NCBI GenBank assembly: GCA_905233745.1
Contig: CAJODA010000008.1
Coordinates: 1 to 46,439 of the forward strand
DNA: 46,439 nt
Source of the DNA: an uncultured Bacteroidales bacterium
Lineage (GTDB): Bacteria > Bacteroidota > Bacteroidia > Bacteroidales > WCHB1-69
Reading direction: 5' to 3'
Position numbers and translations under genes: made by a program. This document shows, one piece after another, positions 8,625-16,907 of the stretch. Positions within the stretch are counted from its first letter, which is position 1. Every line of letters begins with the position of its first letter. The notes below the pieces were generated by a model. It made no database searches and was not told where the DNA came from. It was given only the letters and a program-made list of their open reading frames with translations.

Positions 8625-9371
8625 ATGGATAAAAGACTTGTTATAATTCCTACATACAAGGAAAAAGAGAACATTGAGAACATCATCCGGACCATTTTCG
8701 GATTGATTGACGTTCATATTCTGGTTATTGATGACGGCAGCCCTGATGGTACCGCGGATATTGTGAAAAGCCTGATTCCTGAATTCGAGGGCAGACTGTT
8801 TATAGAGGAGCGCAGTGGCAAATTAGGACTCGGCACCGCATATATTCATGGTTTCCGCTGGGGTTTGGCCCGTGAGTACGATTTCATGTTTGAATGTGAT
8901 GCGGACTTTTCGCACGATCCGCATGATCTTCAGCGCTTGTATGATGCTTGTATTGAGCAAAATGCGGATGTAGCCATCGGTTCCCGTTACTGCTTGGGGA
9001 TCAGTGTGGTGAACTGGCCATTGGGCCGCCTGATGATGTCTTATTTCGGGTCCATGTATGTGAGAACCGTGCTGGGCATCCCTGTGCACGATACCACAGC
9101 CGGTTTCAAATGCTACCGTTCCAATGTCCTCAAGGCCATCAATTTTGACGCAATCAAGCATGTGGGCTACGGATTTCAGATTGAGATGAAGTTTATCGCA
9201 TACAAGCTCGGATTCAAGATTGTGGAAGTTCCCATCATTTTCCGCGATCGTACCATGGGCACATCCAAGATGAGCGGCGGTATTTTCCGTGAAGCTATCT
9301 TTGGCGTTATCGGTTTGAAAATCCGCAGCTGGACTAAGAGGTGGAAACGAGAGATAAGAAATAACGCTTAG
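8625..9371 (+). CDS. Polyprenol-phosphate mannosyltransferase-like glycosyltransferase (GT2, DPM1-like)
   Basis: 248 residues, without a membrane segment. It is a GT2 family enzyme related to dolichol-phosphate mannose synthase: IPTYKEKENIE near the start, DDGSPDGTADI, and the DxD-containing ECDADFSHDP. The C-terminal half has the DPM1-like stretch GFKCYRSNVL and the RDRTMGTSKMSGG motif. The likely reaction is transfer of a hexose (mannose or glucose) from a nucleotide sugar to a polyprenyl phosphate at the cytoplasmic face of the membrane, for surface glycan or protein O-glycosylation. It follows the EEP gene by 10 bp and ends at a repeat and a terminator. Confidence 0.88.
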   Translation: MDKRLVIIPTYKEKENIENIIRTIFGLIDVHILVIDDGSPDGTADIVKSLIPEFEGRLFIEERSGKLGLGTAYIHGFRWGLAREYDFMFECDADFSHDPHDLQRLYDACIEQNADVAIGSRYCLGISVVNWPLGRLMMSYFGSMYVRTVLGIPVHDTTAGFKCYRSNVLKAINFDAIKHVGYGFQIEMKFIAYKLGFKIVEVPIIFRDRTMGTSKMSGGIFREAIFGVIGLKIRSWTKRWKREIRNNA

Positions 9372-9395
9372 CGATTAGCGATTAACGATTATAGA
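9368..9395 (+). repeat. Period-7 tandem repeat across a stop codon
   Basis: Four consecutive heptamers (TTAGCGA, TTAGCGA, TTAACGA, TTATAGA) begin at the stop codon of the DPM1-like gene. Related GCGAT/ACGAT heptamers occur after the acyl-CoA synthetase gene (26491) and after panC (44860). Confidence 0.7.
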
Positions 9396-9420
9396 TCAGA
9401 GAATATAGTTATTTCAAATA

Positions 9421-9443
9421 GGGGCGAGTTTATTCGCCCTTTT
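9421..9443 (+). terminator. Rho-independent terminator after the DPM1-like gene
   Basis: The stem GGGCGA (9422-9427) pairs with TCGCCC (9434-9439) across a 6-base A/T loop and is followed by TTTT. It ends the EEP - DPM1-like transcript before the minus-strand tRNA. Confidence 0.75.
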
Positions 9444-9543
9444 ATAATGTGCAAAATATTCTATTTAACATAATATAAATTATAGGACATTCCGGTAACA
9501 CTAAAAAAATCGTTGATTTATGCACATATTTGGAGAGGATTTG

Positions 9544-9616
9544 TGGAGAAGACGGGATTCGAACCCGCGACCCCTTGATTGCGAACCAAGTGCTCTACCA
9601 GCTGAGCTACATCCCC
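9544..9616 (-). tRNA. tRNA-Ala, anticodon CGC
   Basis: 73 bases fold as a cloverleaf. The acceptor is GGGGATG/CTTCTCC, the D-arm GCTC/GAGC, the anticodon stem CTTGG/TCAAG with loop TTCGCAA (anticodon CGC, reading GCG), and the T-arm GCGGG-TTCGAAT-CCCGT, with discriminator A73. The G3-U70 wobble pair, the main alanine identity element, is present. Acceptor pair 6-67 is U-U, a mismatch. CCA is not encoded. The -7 box is 14 bp upstream. Confidence 0.93.
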
Positions 9617-9630
9617 ATTTTTTGAGGGCG

Positions 9631-9638
9631 CAAAAATA
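9631..9638 (-). promoter_or_regulatory. Bacteroidota -7 box for tRNA-Ala
   Basis: TATTTTTG followed by CGC on the minus strand, 14 bp before the first base of the tRNA. This spacing implies a 5' leader of only a few bases. Confidence 0.6.
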
Positions 9639-9684
9639 CAAAATTATCCCTCAAATTCCATCCAGCCATAATGCATAAAAATGC

Positions 9685-9692
9685 TATTTTTG
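9685..9692 (+). promoter_or_regulatory. Bacteroidota -7 box for hydE
   Basis: TATTTTTG followed by C, 36 bp before the ATG at 9729. It makes the in-frame ATG at 9681 unusable as a start. Confidence 0.6.
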
Positions 9693-9728
9693 CGACATAA
9701 AATTAAATGCTTTATCCAAATCTATCTT

Positions 9729-10808
9729 ATGCGAACACAAGAGATTCTCAACAAAGAGTATCTGGAGAAAAATGACATCGTAGCGCTGCTTTCTACGCAG
9801 GAAGACGAAATGAAGTTATTGATAAACAAGGCTTTAAAGGTAAAGCTCGCCAGATTGGACAATTATGTGCATCTGCGTGGTCTGATTGAATTGAGCAATA
9901 TATGCCGCAAATCGTGTCTCTACTGCGGCGTACGCAGTGACAACCCCAACGTGGAGCGCTACACCTTGTCGGAGGACGAGGTCGTTGAGTGCGCCAGACT
10001 CGCGCACCAGTTGGGATATGGCTCCGTGGCCATTCAAAGCGGCGAGCGCAGCGATAAGGAGTTTGTTGACAAGATTACCCGTATCTTACATCGTATCAAG
10101 CAGATTGACAACGGTTCATTGGGTATCACGCTATCGTTGGGCGAACAGAGCGAAGAGGTGTATCGCCGCTGGTTCGAGGCGGGCGCGCACCGCTACCTGT
10201 TGCGCATCGAGTCCTCCAATGAGGAGCTGTACTACAAAATCCATCCGCAGAATGAACGCCATGATTTCCACAAGCGACTGGATTGCATCGATGCGCTATT
10301 ATCCATCGGATACCAAACGGGCACTGGTGTGATGGTGGGATTGCCTTTCCAAACATTAGAGATACTGGCTGACGATCTTATATTTTTCCGTGAAAAAGAC
10401 GTGGCCATGGTGGGCATGGGCCCCTTTATCCCCCACCCTGACACCCCACTCTATGCTTATGCCGACCAGATTCCTTCAGTTAAAGAACGGATGAATCTCA
10501 CCCTCAAGATGATTGCCGTGCTTCGGCTGATGATGCCTGAAATCAACATGGTGGCTGCCACCGCCAACCAGACCATTGACCCTATGGGACGTGAGAAGGC
10601 CATCATGGCCGGCGCCAATGTCATCATGCCCAACCTTACGCCAAACAAATACCGCGAAGACTACCTTATCTACCCCGACAAGGCCTGCGTAAGCGACAAG
10701 CCTGAAGAGTGTTTCTCCTGCCTGGACATCCGCATGAAGGCCATCGGCCATGAAATCCTTTACAACGCGTGGGGCGACTCCGTGGCGTTTACGAAAAAAA
10801 CAAAATAA
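9729..10808 (+). CDS. hydE: [FeFe] hydrogenase H-cluster radical SAM maturase HydE
   Basis: Radical SAM enzyme that helps build the 2Fe subcluster of [FeFe] hydrogenase, with HydG and HydF. 359 residues. C59, C63 and C66 (CRKSCLYC) form the CX3CX2C site for the SAM-binding [4Fe-4S] cluster. Family segments include VAIQSGE and GPFIPHPDTP. C320-x7-C328-x2-C331 has the spacing of the accessory cluster of Thermotoga HydE. BioB was considered, but the GPFIPHPDTP segment and C-terminal cysteines favour HydE. It stands alone here: no hydF, hydG or hydA lies beside it, although a hydrogenase-type locus seems to begin at the right edge of the window. Confidence 0.92.
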   Translation: MRTQEILNKEYLEKNDIVALLSTQEDEMKLLINKALKVKLARLDNYVHLRGLIELSNICRKSCLYCGVRSDNPNVERYTLSEDEVVECARLAHQLGYGSVAIQSGERSDKEFVDKITRILHRIKQIDNGSLGITLSLGEQSEEVYRRWFEAGAHRYLLRIESSNEELYYKIHPQNERHDFHKRLDCIDALLSIGYQTGTGVMVGLPFQTLEILADDLIFFREKDVAMVGMGPFIPHPDTPLYAYADQIPSVKERMNLTLKMIAVLRLMMPEINMVAATANQTIDPMGREKAIMAGANVIMPNLTPNKYREDYLIYPDKACVSDKPEECFSCLDIRMKAIGHEILYNAWGDSVAFTKKTK

Positions 10809-10862
10809 GGCCCCGGCGCTCTTGCAAGCTCCAAGGCCTTCTTGATCGTATATAAGGAAGGA

Positions 10863-13800
10863 TTATTCGACGTCCATCACAAGGCGGACGGAGAATCCTG
10901 GTTTTCGGTAGCTGTTTTTCGAAAGCTGCGAATCTGTATTACTGAAATATACGCTGTATGCTCTGTCTGAACTGTAGGAAGAACTCGACCAGTAATTTCC
11001 TGCGGAGTTAAAACTTGAAAGAATAATGCTATTAGCATTACCATAAGCCCGAGAACCAGCCGCAGGAAGGAAAACGGCCCCGTGCGACTCAAGAGAGTTC
11101 TCCCAATCTGATAGACTAATTGTGTTGGCACTGTAATTGTCTGCCGAATAATTAGTTGGTTCTTGATTGGTATTATTCAAGGTATAATACGACGTGTTCC
11201 AATCGTCAGGAAGAAGAATCACTCCTTTACATCCATTGACATTTGCCCTTGCGTATCTCACGCCTGAGGCCGTGTTTCTGTTGTTGAACACATACACCCA
11301 CTCGTCCTTTGTAAGCGTGCGCCACATATCGGCAGTATTACCTCCGTTGCTGATGGCATTGTGTCCCCAGTCGTTTTTGAGAGTTTCTGGATGCATATTG
11401 CCGAAGTAGGAATTATTATCCATACTGAAAATACCATAATGGTCTCCTGATGTCGAAGAGTTTCCGTTCCAACTAAAGAGGTCAATGATACCAGCTTCGG
11501 AAATTGTCATCGCGCCGTTGATTTTATCGTTTGCCCCATTGTTGCCGATGTAGTCGTACTGATGTTCTGCAAACGACCATATCCAGCCGGTGGCTGAGTT
11601 AGCCGTGTTGTTCGACGCCTGTAGGTTGCCCTGCGAAAAGTACACTTGGTTGCCGTCGGCATTGATAGTGAACTTGCCGTTGATAGCACCGTCGGGGACA
11701 GTAGCCGTAGCACCGCCACTGTAATCAATAAACTCACCATGCTCTGTAACACGCGGTTGGCCCACAATTTGGCCGTGCTCGTTTACAAATCTGCCGCCAA
11801 AGACGGTCAGCTCGCCCTCCGGAGTAAGACCTGGGTTAGTAAGACCCGGGTCAGGAAGACCGAAGATGGCGGTGAAAGTCGTGTCACTGGTAACTGTGAT
11901 CGTGCGCGGGTTGTCGGTGTTTTGGTCGTTCCAGTTTGCGAACTGGTAGTTCGTTTCCGGAGTGGCCGTTACAGTAACATCGCTCCCCGGAATGATATAG
12001 TAACCGCCATTGGGGTTCACTTTCACGCCGGAGGGTTGATAGGTGAAGGTACACTGGGGAAGAAAGTCCTGTTGCTGGTAATTACCAACAAAGCCGCTCA
12101 TTGATGCGCCGGGGGCATCCTCACCCAAGAACTGAATACCACAATTATATCCAGCAGCTTCGTTCTCTAAACCCACCAGCAGGTTGCCGCCGTTGTATGG
12201 ATAGGGATTGGTGAAAGTGATGGTCACTCCACCGTTTTCAAAAGTGAGTTGGCCGTGATAAACAACGGTACAACTGCTCTTGTCCTCCATACTGCTGAGC
12301 GTGGGATCGGCCACCTCCTTCAGGTAAACATCTACAACACCTGAAATCCATGATACCGGATCTTGCGTGTAGTATTGGATGCTGCTGATTGTGCCTCCCT
12401 TCGCATCGGCCATTTTTGAGGCGGGGATAACATACTGGCTTTTGGTTGAAGCATCAAACCAACACGTGTAGGCGGGAACCATATGATTTGAGGTGCTCTC
12501 AGTCTCGTCGTAGAGCGTCATCACATGGTCAGTATTTCCTGCACTCACCTGAGGTTCTCCCACTGTGCCCCATGCGGTGTTGTTGCTGGCAACCTGCAGG
12601 GTGGCATATGTGGCGAAATTGGCGGTGAGGATTGTGTCGGCCGTCGCCATCCAGTTGAGGGTGATGGATGTGCTGACCTCCACCCCATTCTCGTTCGTCC
12701 AGTTCACAAAGTAGTAGCCGGGATCGGGGATGGCGGTGACATCGATATGCTGGTGGTAGGTCATTACCGTATCTTTGTATTCAGAGGTATATACGGTTTC
12801 CCCAATACCGACATGTCCCATGCCGGTGTTGTTGGTCTTAACCCTCAGCGTGTAGGTGTCGATTTTAAAGTTTCCCCTGACGGTGGTGTCGCCGGTGACG
12901 ACAAAGGTCAGCAAGCTGGTGGCGGGACGGTCGCCTGACGGGGTTACAACACCCGCGGCGTACTCGTTTGCGTTCTCGTTGGTCCAATTGTCGAAATAGT
13001 AATACTCGGCAGTGTTGGCGATGGCCTCGATGGTCACCGTGGTGCCGGGAATGACGCTGTAGGTGCCGTCATGGTTGTCAACCACGCCGTCGGGAAGAGC
13101 GGGCGTTGCTGCTGCAACAAAGTCAGGCAAACCACTGCTCAAGTCCTCATCGAAGGAGATGTTCAAATTTTGGGAATGTTGGTTGTTGGACAAAAAGCAT
13201 CCCCAATGTCCTTCGCCCACAAAGAGGAGGGTATGGTCGTCACCATGAGTGTTGTTCAATTTGGAGTAGGCGCAAGCCACGCCGTAAACAACAGGTTCGT
13301 ATTGGTTGGTGGCACTGCTCCATTGATATAGGAGGAAAATGGGAACATCCTCATCGCTGTTCAAGCCGTAGGTGTGGCGAACACTTGATACACTGAAGTT
13401 GTATTCACTATGTGAATATTTACCCACGTATTCCAACTTCCATGGACCGCTTGGATCGTTTGTGACTCCGACACCGTTCAACCCCACATAGGGGTTTGTG
13501 AAACCGAACAGGTTGTTATTGCCATTATTGGCCACCGTGGGGTATGCAGGGCTTCGTTGGCAGTCGTAGCAGTATTGAAATGCGTTTTCAGCATTGCCAA
13601 CTATGGCTGAACTGCCAGGACGGAGTAACTCCACCGTGCCGTGTCCGGCATTATGGGAGAGCGTCAGCGTCCAAGGCTCGTATTCCACTTCCAGCAGCTG
13701 GTTCGCGTAGGGCATGGTGAAGACCCAAGTGTTGCCATCCTTGTAGGGTTGATCGTACGTCATGGTGAGGGTATACTCACCGCTCGTGATTCCAACTTCA

Positions 13801-14048
13801 TACAGTGTCTGATTGTTGTTGCACTCAATATCGTTGTAATACAGATGCTGATACTGTATGAGATACTTATAACCAAGGGTAGTTTCCTTGTCTTCAATCC
13901 TCGACTTCACCTGTTCAAAGCTGTCCGACGGCTCAGCCTCAAGTGTCACTTGCCCCGAAGGGGTGGTAATGTGAAGTTGTAACGCCCACGTATTTCCCAT
14001 CACCACCATGGCAAAGGCCGTTAATATGATATGTTTTATATATTTCAT
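10863..14048 (-). CDS. Large secreted multidomain protein: N-terminal ubiquitin-like domain, InlB-type repeats, FISUMP-like C-terminal domain
   Basis: 1061 residues. A signal peptide covers 1-22 (predicted cleavage TWA/LQ). The mature chain starts directly with a ubiquitin-like beta-grasp domain (23-98, own entry). A unique region follows (about 105-330), then repeats with the (Y/F)F(D/V)NWTNEN motif, as in divergent InlB B-repeats (about 345-520 and about 690-750). An insert of about 170 residues sits between them. A C-terminal domain (about 802-1061) has QGNLQ, WSFAEHQYDYIG, DEWVYVF, GAVFLPAAG, NYWSSS and a final SVRLVMDVE. This last domain recurs in the next gene. It is probably exported and surface-attached or released; T9SS involvement is unproven. 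No catalytic site is recognised. Confidence 0.8.
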   Translation of the reverse strand: MKYIKHIILTAFAMVVMGNTWALQLHITTPSGQVTLEAEPSDSFEQVKSRIEDKETTLGYKYLIQYQHLYYNDIECNNNQTLYEVGITSGEYTLTMTYDQPYKDGNTWVFTMPYANQLLEVEYEPWTLTLSHNAGHGTVELLRPGSSAIVGNAENAFQYCYDCQRSPAYPTVANNGNNNLFGFTNPYVGLNGVGVTNDPSGPWKLEYVGKYSHSEYNFSVSSVRHTYGLNSDEDVPIFLLYQWSSATNQYEPVVYGVACAYSKLNNTHGDDHTLLFVGEGHWGCFLSNNQHSQNLNISFDEDLSSGLPDFVAAATPALPDGVVDNHDGTYSVIPGTTVTIEAIANTAEYYYFDNWTNENANEYAAGVVTPSGDRPATSLLTFVVTGDTTVRGNFKIDTYTLRVKTNNTGMGHVGIGETVYTSEYKDTVMTYHQHIDVTAIPDPGYYFVNWTNENGVEVSTSITLNWMATADTILTANFATYATLQVASNNTAWGTVGEPQVSAGNTDHVMTLYDETESTSNHMVPAYTCWFDASTKSQYVIPASKMADAKGGTISSIQYYTQDPVSWISGVVDVYLKEVADPTLSSMEDKSSCTVVYHGQLTFENGGVTITFTNPYPYNGGNLLVGLENEAAGYNCGIQFLGEDAPGASMSGFVGNYQQQDFLPQCTFTYQPSGVKVNPNGGYYIIPGSDVTVTATPETNYQFANWNDQNTDNPRTITVTSDTTFTAIFGLPDPGLTNPGLTPEGELTVFGGRFVNEHGQIVGQPRVTEHGEFIDYSGGATATVPDGAINGKFTINADGNQVYFSQGNLQASNNTANSATGWIWSFAEHQYDYIGNNGANDKINGAMTISEAGIIDLFSWNGNSSTSGDHYGIFSMDNNSYFGNMHPETLKNDWGHNAISNGGNTADMWRTLTKDEWVYVFNNRNTASGVRYARANVNGCKGVILLPDDWNTSYYTLNNTNQEPTNYSADNYSANTISLSDWENSLESHGAVFLPAAGSRAYGNANSIILSSFNSAGNYWSSSSYSSDRAYSVYFSNTDSQLSKNSYRKPGFSVRLVMDVE
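13755..13982 (-). other. Ubiquitin-like domain at the mature N-terminus of the 1061-residue protein
   Basis: Residues 23-98 align by eye with eukaryotic ubiquitin 1-70. Ubiquitin residues 14-21 and 24-34 correspond to T35-LEAEPSD42 and E45-QVKSRIEDKE55, against TLEVEPSD and ENVKAKIQDKE. About 17 of the first 34 ubiquitin positions are identical, with one deletion in the first hairpin. The second half is weaker but keeps L43, T55-L56, I61 and a final beta strand. A loop of about 5 extra residues follows the helix. There is no C-terminal Gly-Gly; the chain continues into other domains, so conjugation is not expected. Confidence 0.75.
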
Positions 14049-14105
14049 TGTTCCTAATTTTTTCGTTAGTTGTTCAACAATGTAGTATTATTATACATAG
14101 TAAGG

Positions 14106-16865
14106 TTACTGTACGTCCTTCACTAGGCGCACTGAGTAGCCAAAAAAGCGACGACTGACATCACCTACGCTCAAAGTGCCGTTATTGAAGAGTATATCGT
14201 GTGCTCTTTGCGAGTCGCTACTCTGAGGCGTAGAAGACCAGTAGACGCCGGCACCAATATAGCCAACACCCGTACCGCTGCGGCGGCCAGCACCAGGCAA
14301 GAACACAGCACCCTCTGCCTCGTAGATACTGTTCCATGTCGCAGCATCGATAGTATTATTGCTCCAACTGTTGTGGCTTGTGTTGATACTCAACTCGGAA
14401 CCATCAGGGAGGATGATAACGCCGTTCACGCCGTTCACAGTCCCCGTGCCATAGAGTGAGGAGGCATTGGTGCGGATCTGGAACAGGTAAATCCACTCGT
14501 CATTCGATAGGGTGTACCAGTCGTTGTGGCCGTTGAGGGTGCCTTGGAAGTCGGTACTCCATTCATAGTCTGCATTGTCTGTGCTTGTAAGGAGCGGATC
14601 CTTACCTTCGCCCCAAGTGCCCCAGCCGAAGTAGTCAACCCAGTCAGTGGCGTCCCATGCACCGATATAGTCGTATTGATGCTCGGCGAAACGCCAACCT
14701 TCACCAGATTTGTACTGCAAGTTGCCAGGGGCAAAGACGACAGTCTTGGTGGCACTAACGGAAAACACGGGAACCGGAACGGGATATACAAACGTCAAGC
14801 CGTCAGTCTGGTTGGGCGTTGCATCATTGGGATACACCGTGCCGCCGATGGTGATAGTGCCGCAGGTATTGCTGCCGCCGTTGGGGTTGTTGCCACGGCC
14901 TATCGAATAGGTGGCGTTGCTGCCGTGGGTGGCGGTTATGAGAGTGACTCCGTCAGTGATCGTGATGGCACCGCAGGTGTTGGTGCTGTAGGCGGTGGCG
15001 GTATAGCCGTTACCGATGGCAGCTGCATATTTGCCGCCTGTGGCGGTGACAGTGCCGCCGCTGATGGTAATGTTGCCGACAGTGTTGTGTACCGGGTTCG
15101 AGCTACCGTATCCCTCGGCACGTCCGGTACCGATGCCCGCGGCACCCTCGCCGGCGATGGCGATGACAGTGCCGCTGGTGATAGTGATGTTGCCGCAGAC
15201 TGGTGCCGGAGAAATCTGAGTAGTTGATCCTGTTCGGTTGCCGCCAGTACCGATGCCAGCACCGCTATAGCCACCGGTGGCGGTGACAGTGCCGCCATTA
15301 ATGGTAATACTGCTAAAGTTTCTACGGAAGCAGCCGCCGATGCCCGCTGCCTTACCACCGCCAGTGGCATTGATGACACCGCCATTAATAACGATGTTGC
15401 CGCAATTGTCATTCCAGCCGCAGCCGATGCCGGTGGCCGAGCCGTAATCCGTGTCGTTGCCGCCGCGACTGGCATTGAGCACGCCGGTGTTACCATTGAT
15501 GGTGAGGGTCTTGCCTTCGGGCACATAAATGCCGGGCCAGTTGCTATTGCCGTCGCCGTCCAAACCGCCGATCATGGTGTTGGTAGTACCATCTGCAAGC
15601 TGTATGGTGCCGTCGCCCAAAAGGGTGAGACCTGCATAGTCGGCACCATTGCCACTGTAGCTGATGGAGGCATTGTCGAGTGTCACTGTGGCACCGTCGG
15701 CAATGGAAACTTTCACGTTTGCAGCGAGCGTGCCAGTGAGAATCCAGCCATCAGGCACCGTGAGATTATGTTCAACAGTATCAAGATTGATGATGGGGTC
15801 TTTCAACGTCACCCTCTTCACGCGATTGACATCCGGTGGGGAGAGCACCACGGTGGCACCAGCGGCGATGATGGCATCGCCGTTGGTCACGGGGACAGAA
15901 GCTCCGCTAGCTGTGATAGTCCAGCCATCAGGAATGTTACCCAATGTACACGGGGTCTGCATGGAGGGCTCCGCCTTGCCTTTGAAGACGCGCCATCCGT
16001 TGCCGCCAGCATTATTCATGGTGGTGACAATCTGATTAGCCGTCTGCCCTATAGCACTCGTGCCGTCGAAGATTGTCATTCCCGAAGGAAATCCAGCCGA
16101 CTTGGCCACGGTGTAGAGACAACTGGCTGCATCGCCATTGACATTGAAATTGGTTTTAGACCAGCGGACGATGAAGGGAGTGAAGCCTGCAGTGCAGTTG
16201 ATGGTGCCGTCGAAAAGGCACCTGCTTATGTTGATGGTGCAGTTGTTCTCTTCCCAAGCGACAAATCCGCCGACTTTCTTCGCGGAATTGGTGCCATTAC
16301 TGCTGTAGTAGTTGTTGTTGGCCCCGCTATAGTTCAGTGTGCCGTTGAACACGCAGTCGGTCAGGTTGACGGTGGCCTGGTTGGCATGACCTATAAATCC
16401 GCCGAGGTTGCCATTGTTGGTAATGGTAGCCGAGACAATGCAATTCTGAATGGTGCAGGTAGTACCATTGGTGCAATAACTGACAAGTCCCGATGAGTGG
16501 TTCGCACTGCCTGTGATGCTGCCGGCCACCCTAAGGTTCTTAATGATGGCGTTACTCACCCGCATGAAGGGAGCCACCCTCCCCGAAACATTAATGTTGA
16601 CGGTGAGGGTATAACCGTCGCCATCGAACGTGCCATTAAAGGTGTCGTTGAAATACTTGTTCGCTTCGGCGGTAACGAAGCCTGCCATCTTGATGTAGCT
16701 GCTTTTGTAGGTGGCGTGGTTGTCGCAGAACTCCGTCCAGTCAGCAGTGGTGGCGATGATGTATGGATCCGTCTCCGTTCCGCTACCAGACAAAGGAGTC
16801 GCTTTTACCGATCCCGCAACTACCGCCATCACCGCAATCAACACTAAATACAATAACTTTTTCAT
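14106..16865 (-). CDS. Secreted repeat protein with GLUG-like and glycine-rich beta repeats and a FISUMP-like C-terminal domain
   Basis: 919 residues with a signal peptide (about 1-22, ending VKA). Residues about 25-230 (GSGTETDPYIIATTADW, then NGTFDGDGYTL, GGFIGHAN, GGFVAWEEN) look like a GLUG or beta-helix adhesin region. Residues about 400-640 hold several copies of a repeat of the type CGNITIxGGTVTATGG..AAGIG, as in carbohydrate-binding or beta-helical surface proteins. Residues about 709-919 repeat the C-terminal domain of the preceding 1061-residue protein: PGNLQYK, WRFAEHQYDYIG, DEWIYLFQ, GAVFLPGAG, VYWSS, YSVRLVKDVQ. The gap to the 1061-residue gene is 57 bp, so they are probably co-transcribed. 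It is a predicted surface protein with unknown ligand. Confidence 0.78.
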   Translation of the reverse strand: MKKLLYLVLIAVMAVVAGSVKATPLSGSGTETDPYIIATTADWTEFCDNHATYKSSYIKMAGFVTAEANKYFNDTFNGTFDGDGYTLTVNINVSGRVAPFMRVSNAIIKNLRVAGSITGSANHSSGLVSYCTNGTTCTIQNCIVSATITNNGNLGGFIGHANQATVNLTDCVFNGTLNYSGANNNYYSSNGTNSAKKVGGFVAWEENNCTINISRCLFDGTINCTAGFTPFIVRWSKTNFNVNGDAASCLYTVAKSAGFPSGMTIFDGTSAIGQTANQIVTTMNNAGGNGWRVFKGKAEPSMQTPCTLGNIPDGWTITASGASVPVTNGDAIIAAGATVVLSPPDVNRVKRVTLKDPIINLDTVEHNLTVPDGWILTGTLAANVKVSIADGATVTLDNASISYSGNGADYAGLTLLGDGTIQLADGTTNTMIGGLDGDGNSNWPGIYVPEGKTLTINGNTGVLNASRGGNDTDYGSATGIGCGWNDNCGNIVINGGVINATGGGKAAGIGGCFRRNFSSITINGGTVTATGGYSGAGIGTGGNRTGSTTQISPAPVCGNITITSGTVIAIAGEGAAGIGTGRAEGYGSSNPVHNTVGNITISGGTVTATGGKYAAAIGNGYTATAYSTNTCGAITITDGVTLITATHGSNATYSIGRGNNPNGGSNTCGTITIGGTVYPNDATPNQTDGLTFVYPVPVPVFSVSATKTVVFAPGNLQYKSGEGWRFAEHQYDYIGAWDATDWVDYFGWGTWGEGKDPLLTSTDNADYEWSTDFQGTLNGHNDWYTLSNDEWIYLFQIRTNASSLYGTGTVNGVNGVIILPDGSELSINTSHNSWSNNTIDAATWNSIYEAEGAVFLPGAGRRSGTGVGYIGAGVYWSSTPQSSDSQRAHDILFNNGTLSVGDVSRRFFGYSVRLVKDVQ

Positions 16866-16907
16866 CGTATCAGATATTCGTTTCTGTTAAATGGATGGTT
16901 TGCCCTA

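Noticed and set aside
9681-9728. Upstream in-frame start for hydE at 9681
   Set aside because: The -7 box at 9685-9692 lies inside this stretch, so it cannot be translated from the mapped-looking promoter; the conserved protein begins at 9729.
9729-10808. Biotin synthase (BioB)
   Set aside because: The radical SAM cysteines alone fit, but the GPFIPHPDTP segment and the C320/C328/C331 spacing match HydE, and no biotin genes are nearby.
10807-10840. Terminator between hydE and the 1061-residue gene
   Set aside because: AAGGCC and GGCCTT could pair, but the loop is 22 bases with only a weak inner hairpin and no T tract follows on either strand.
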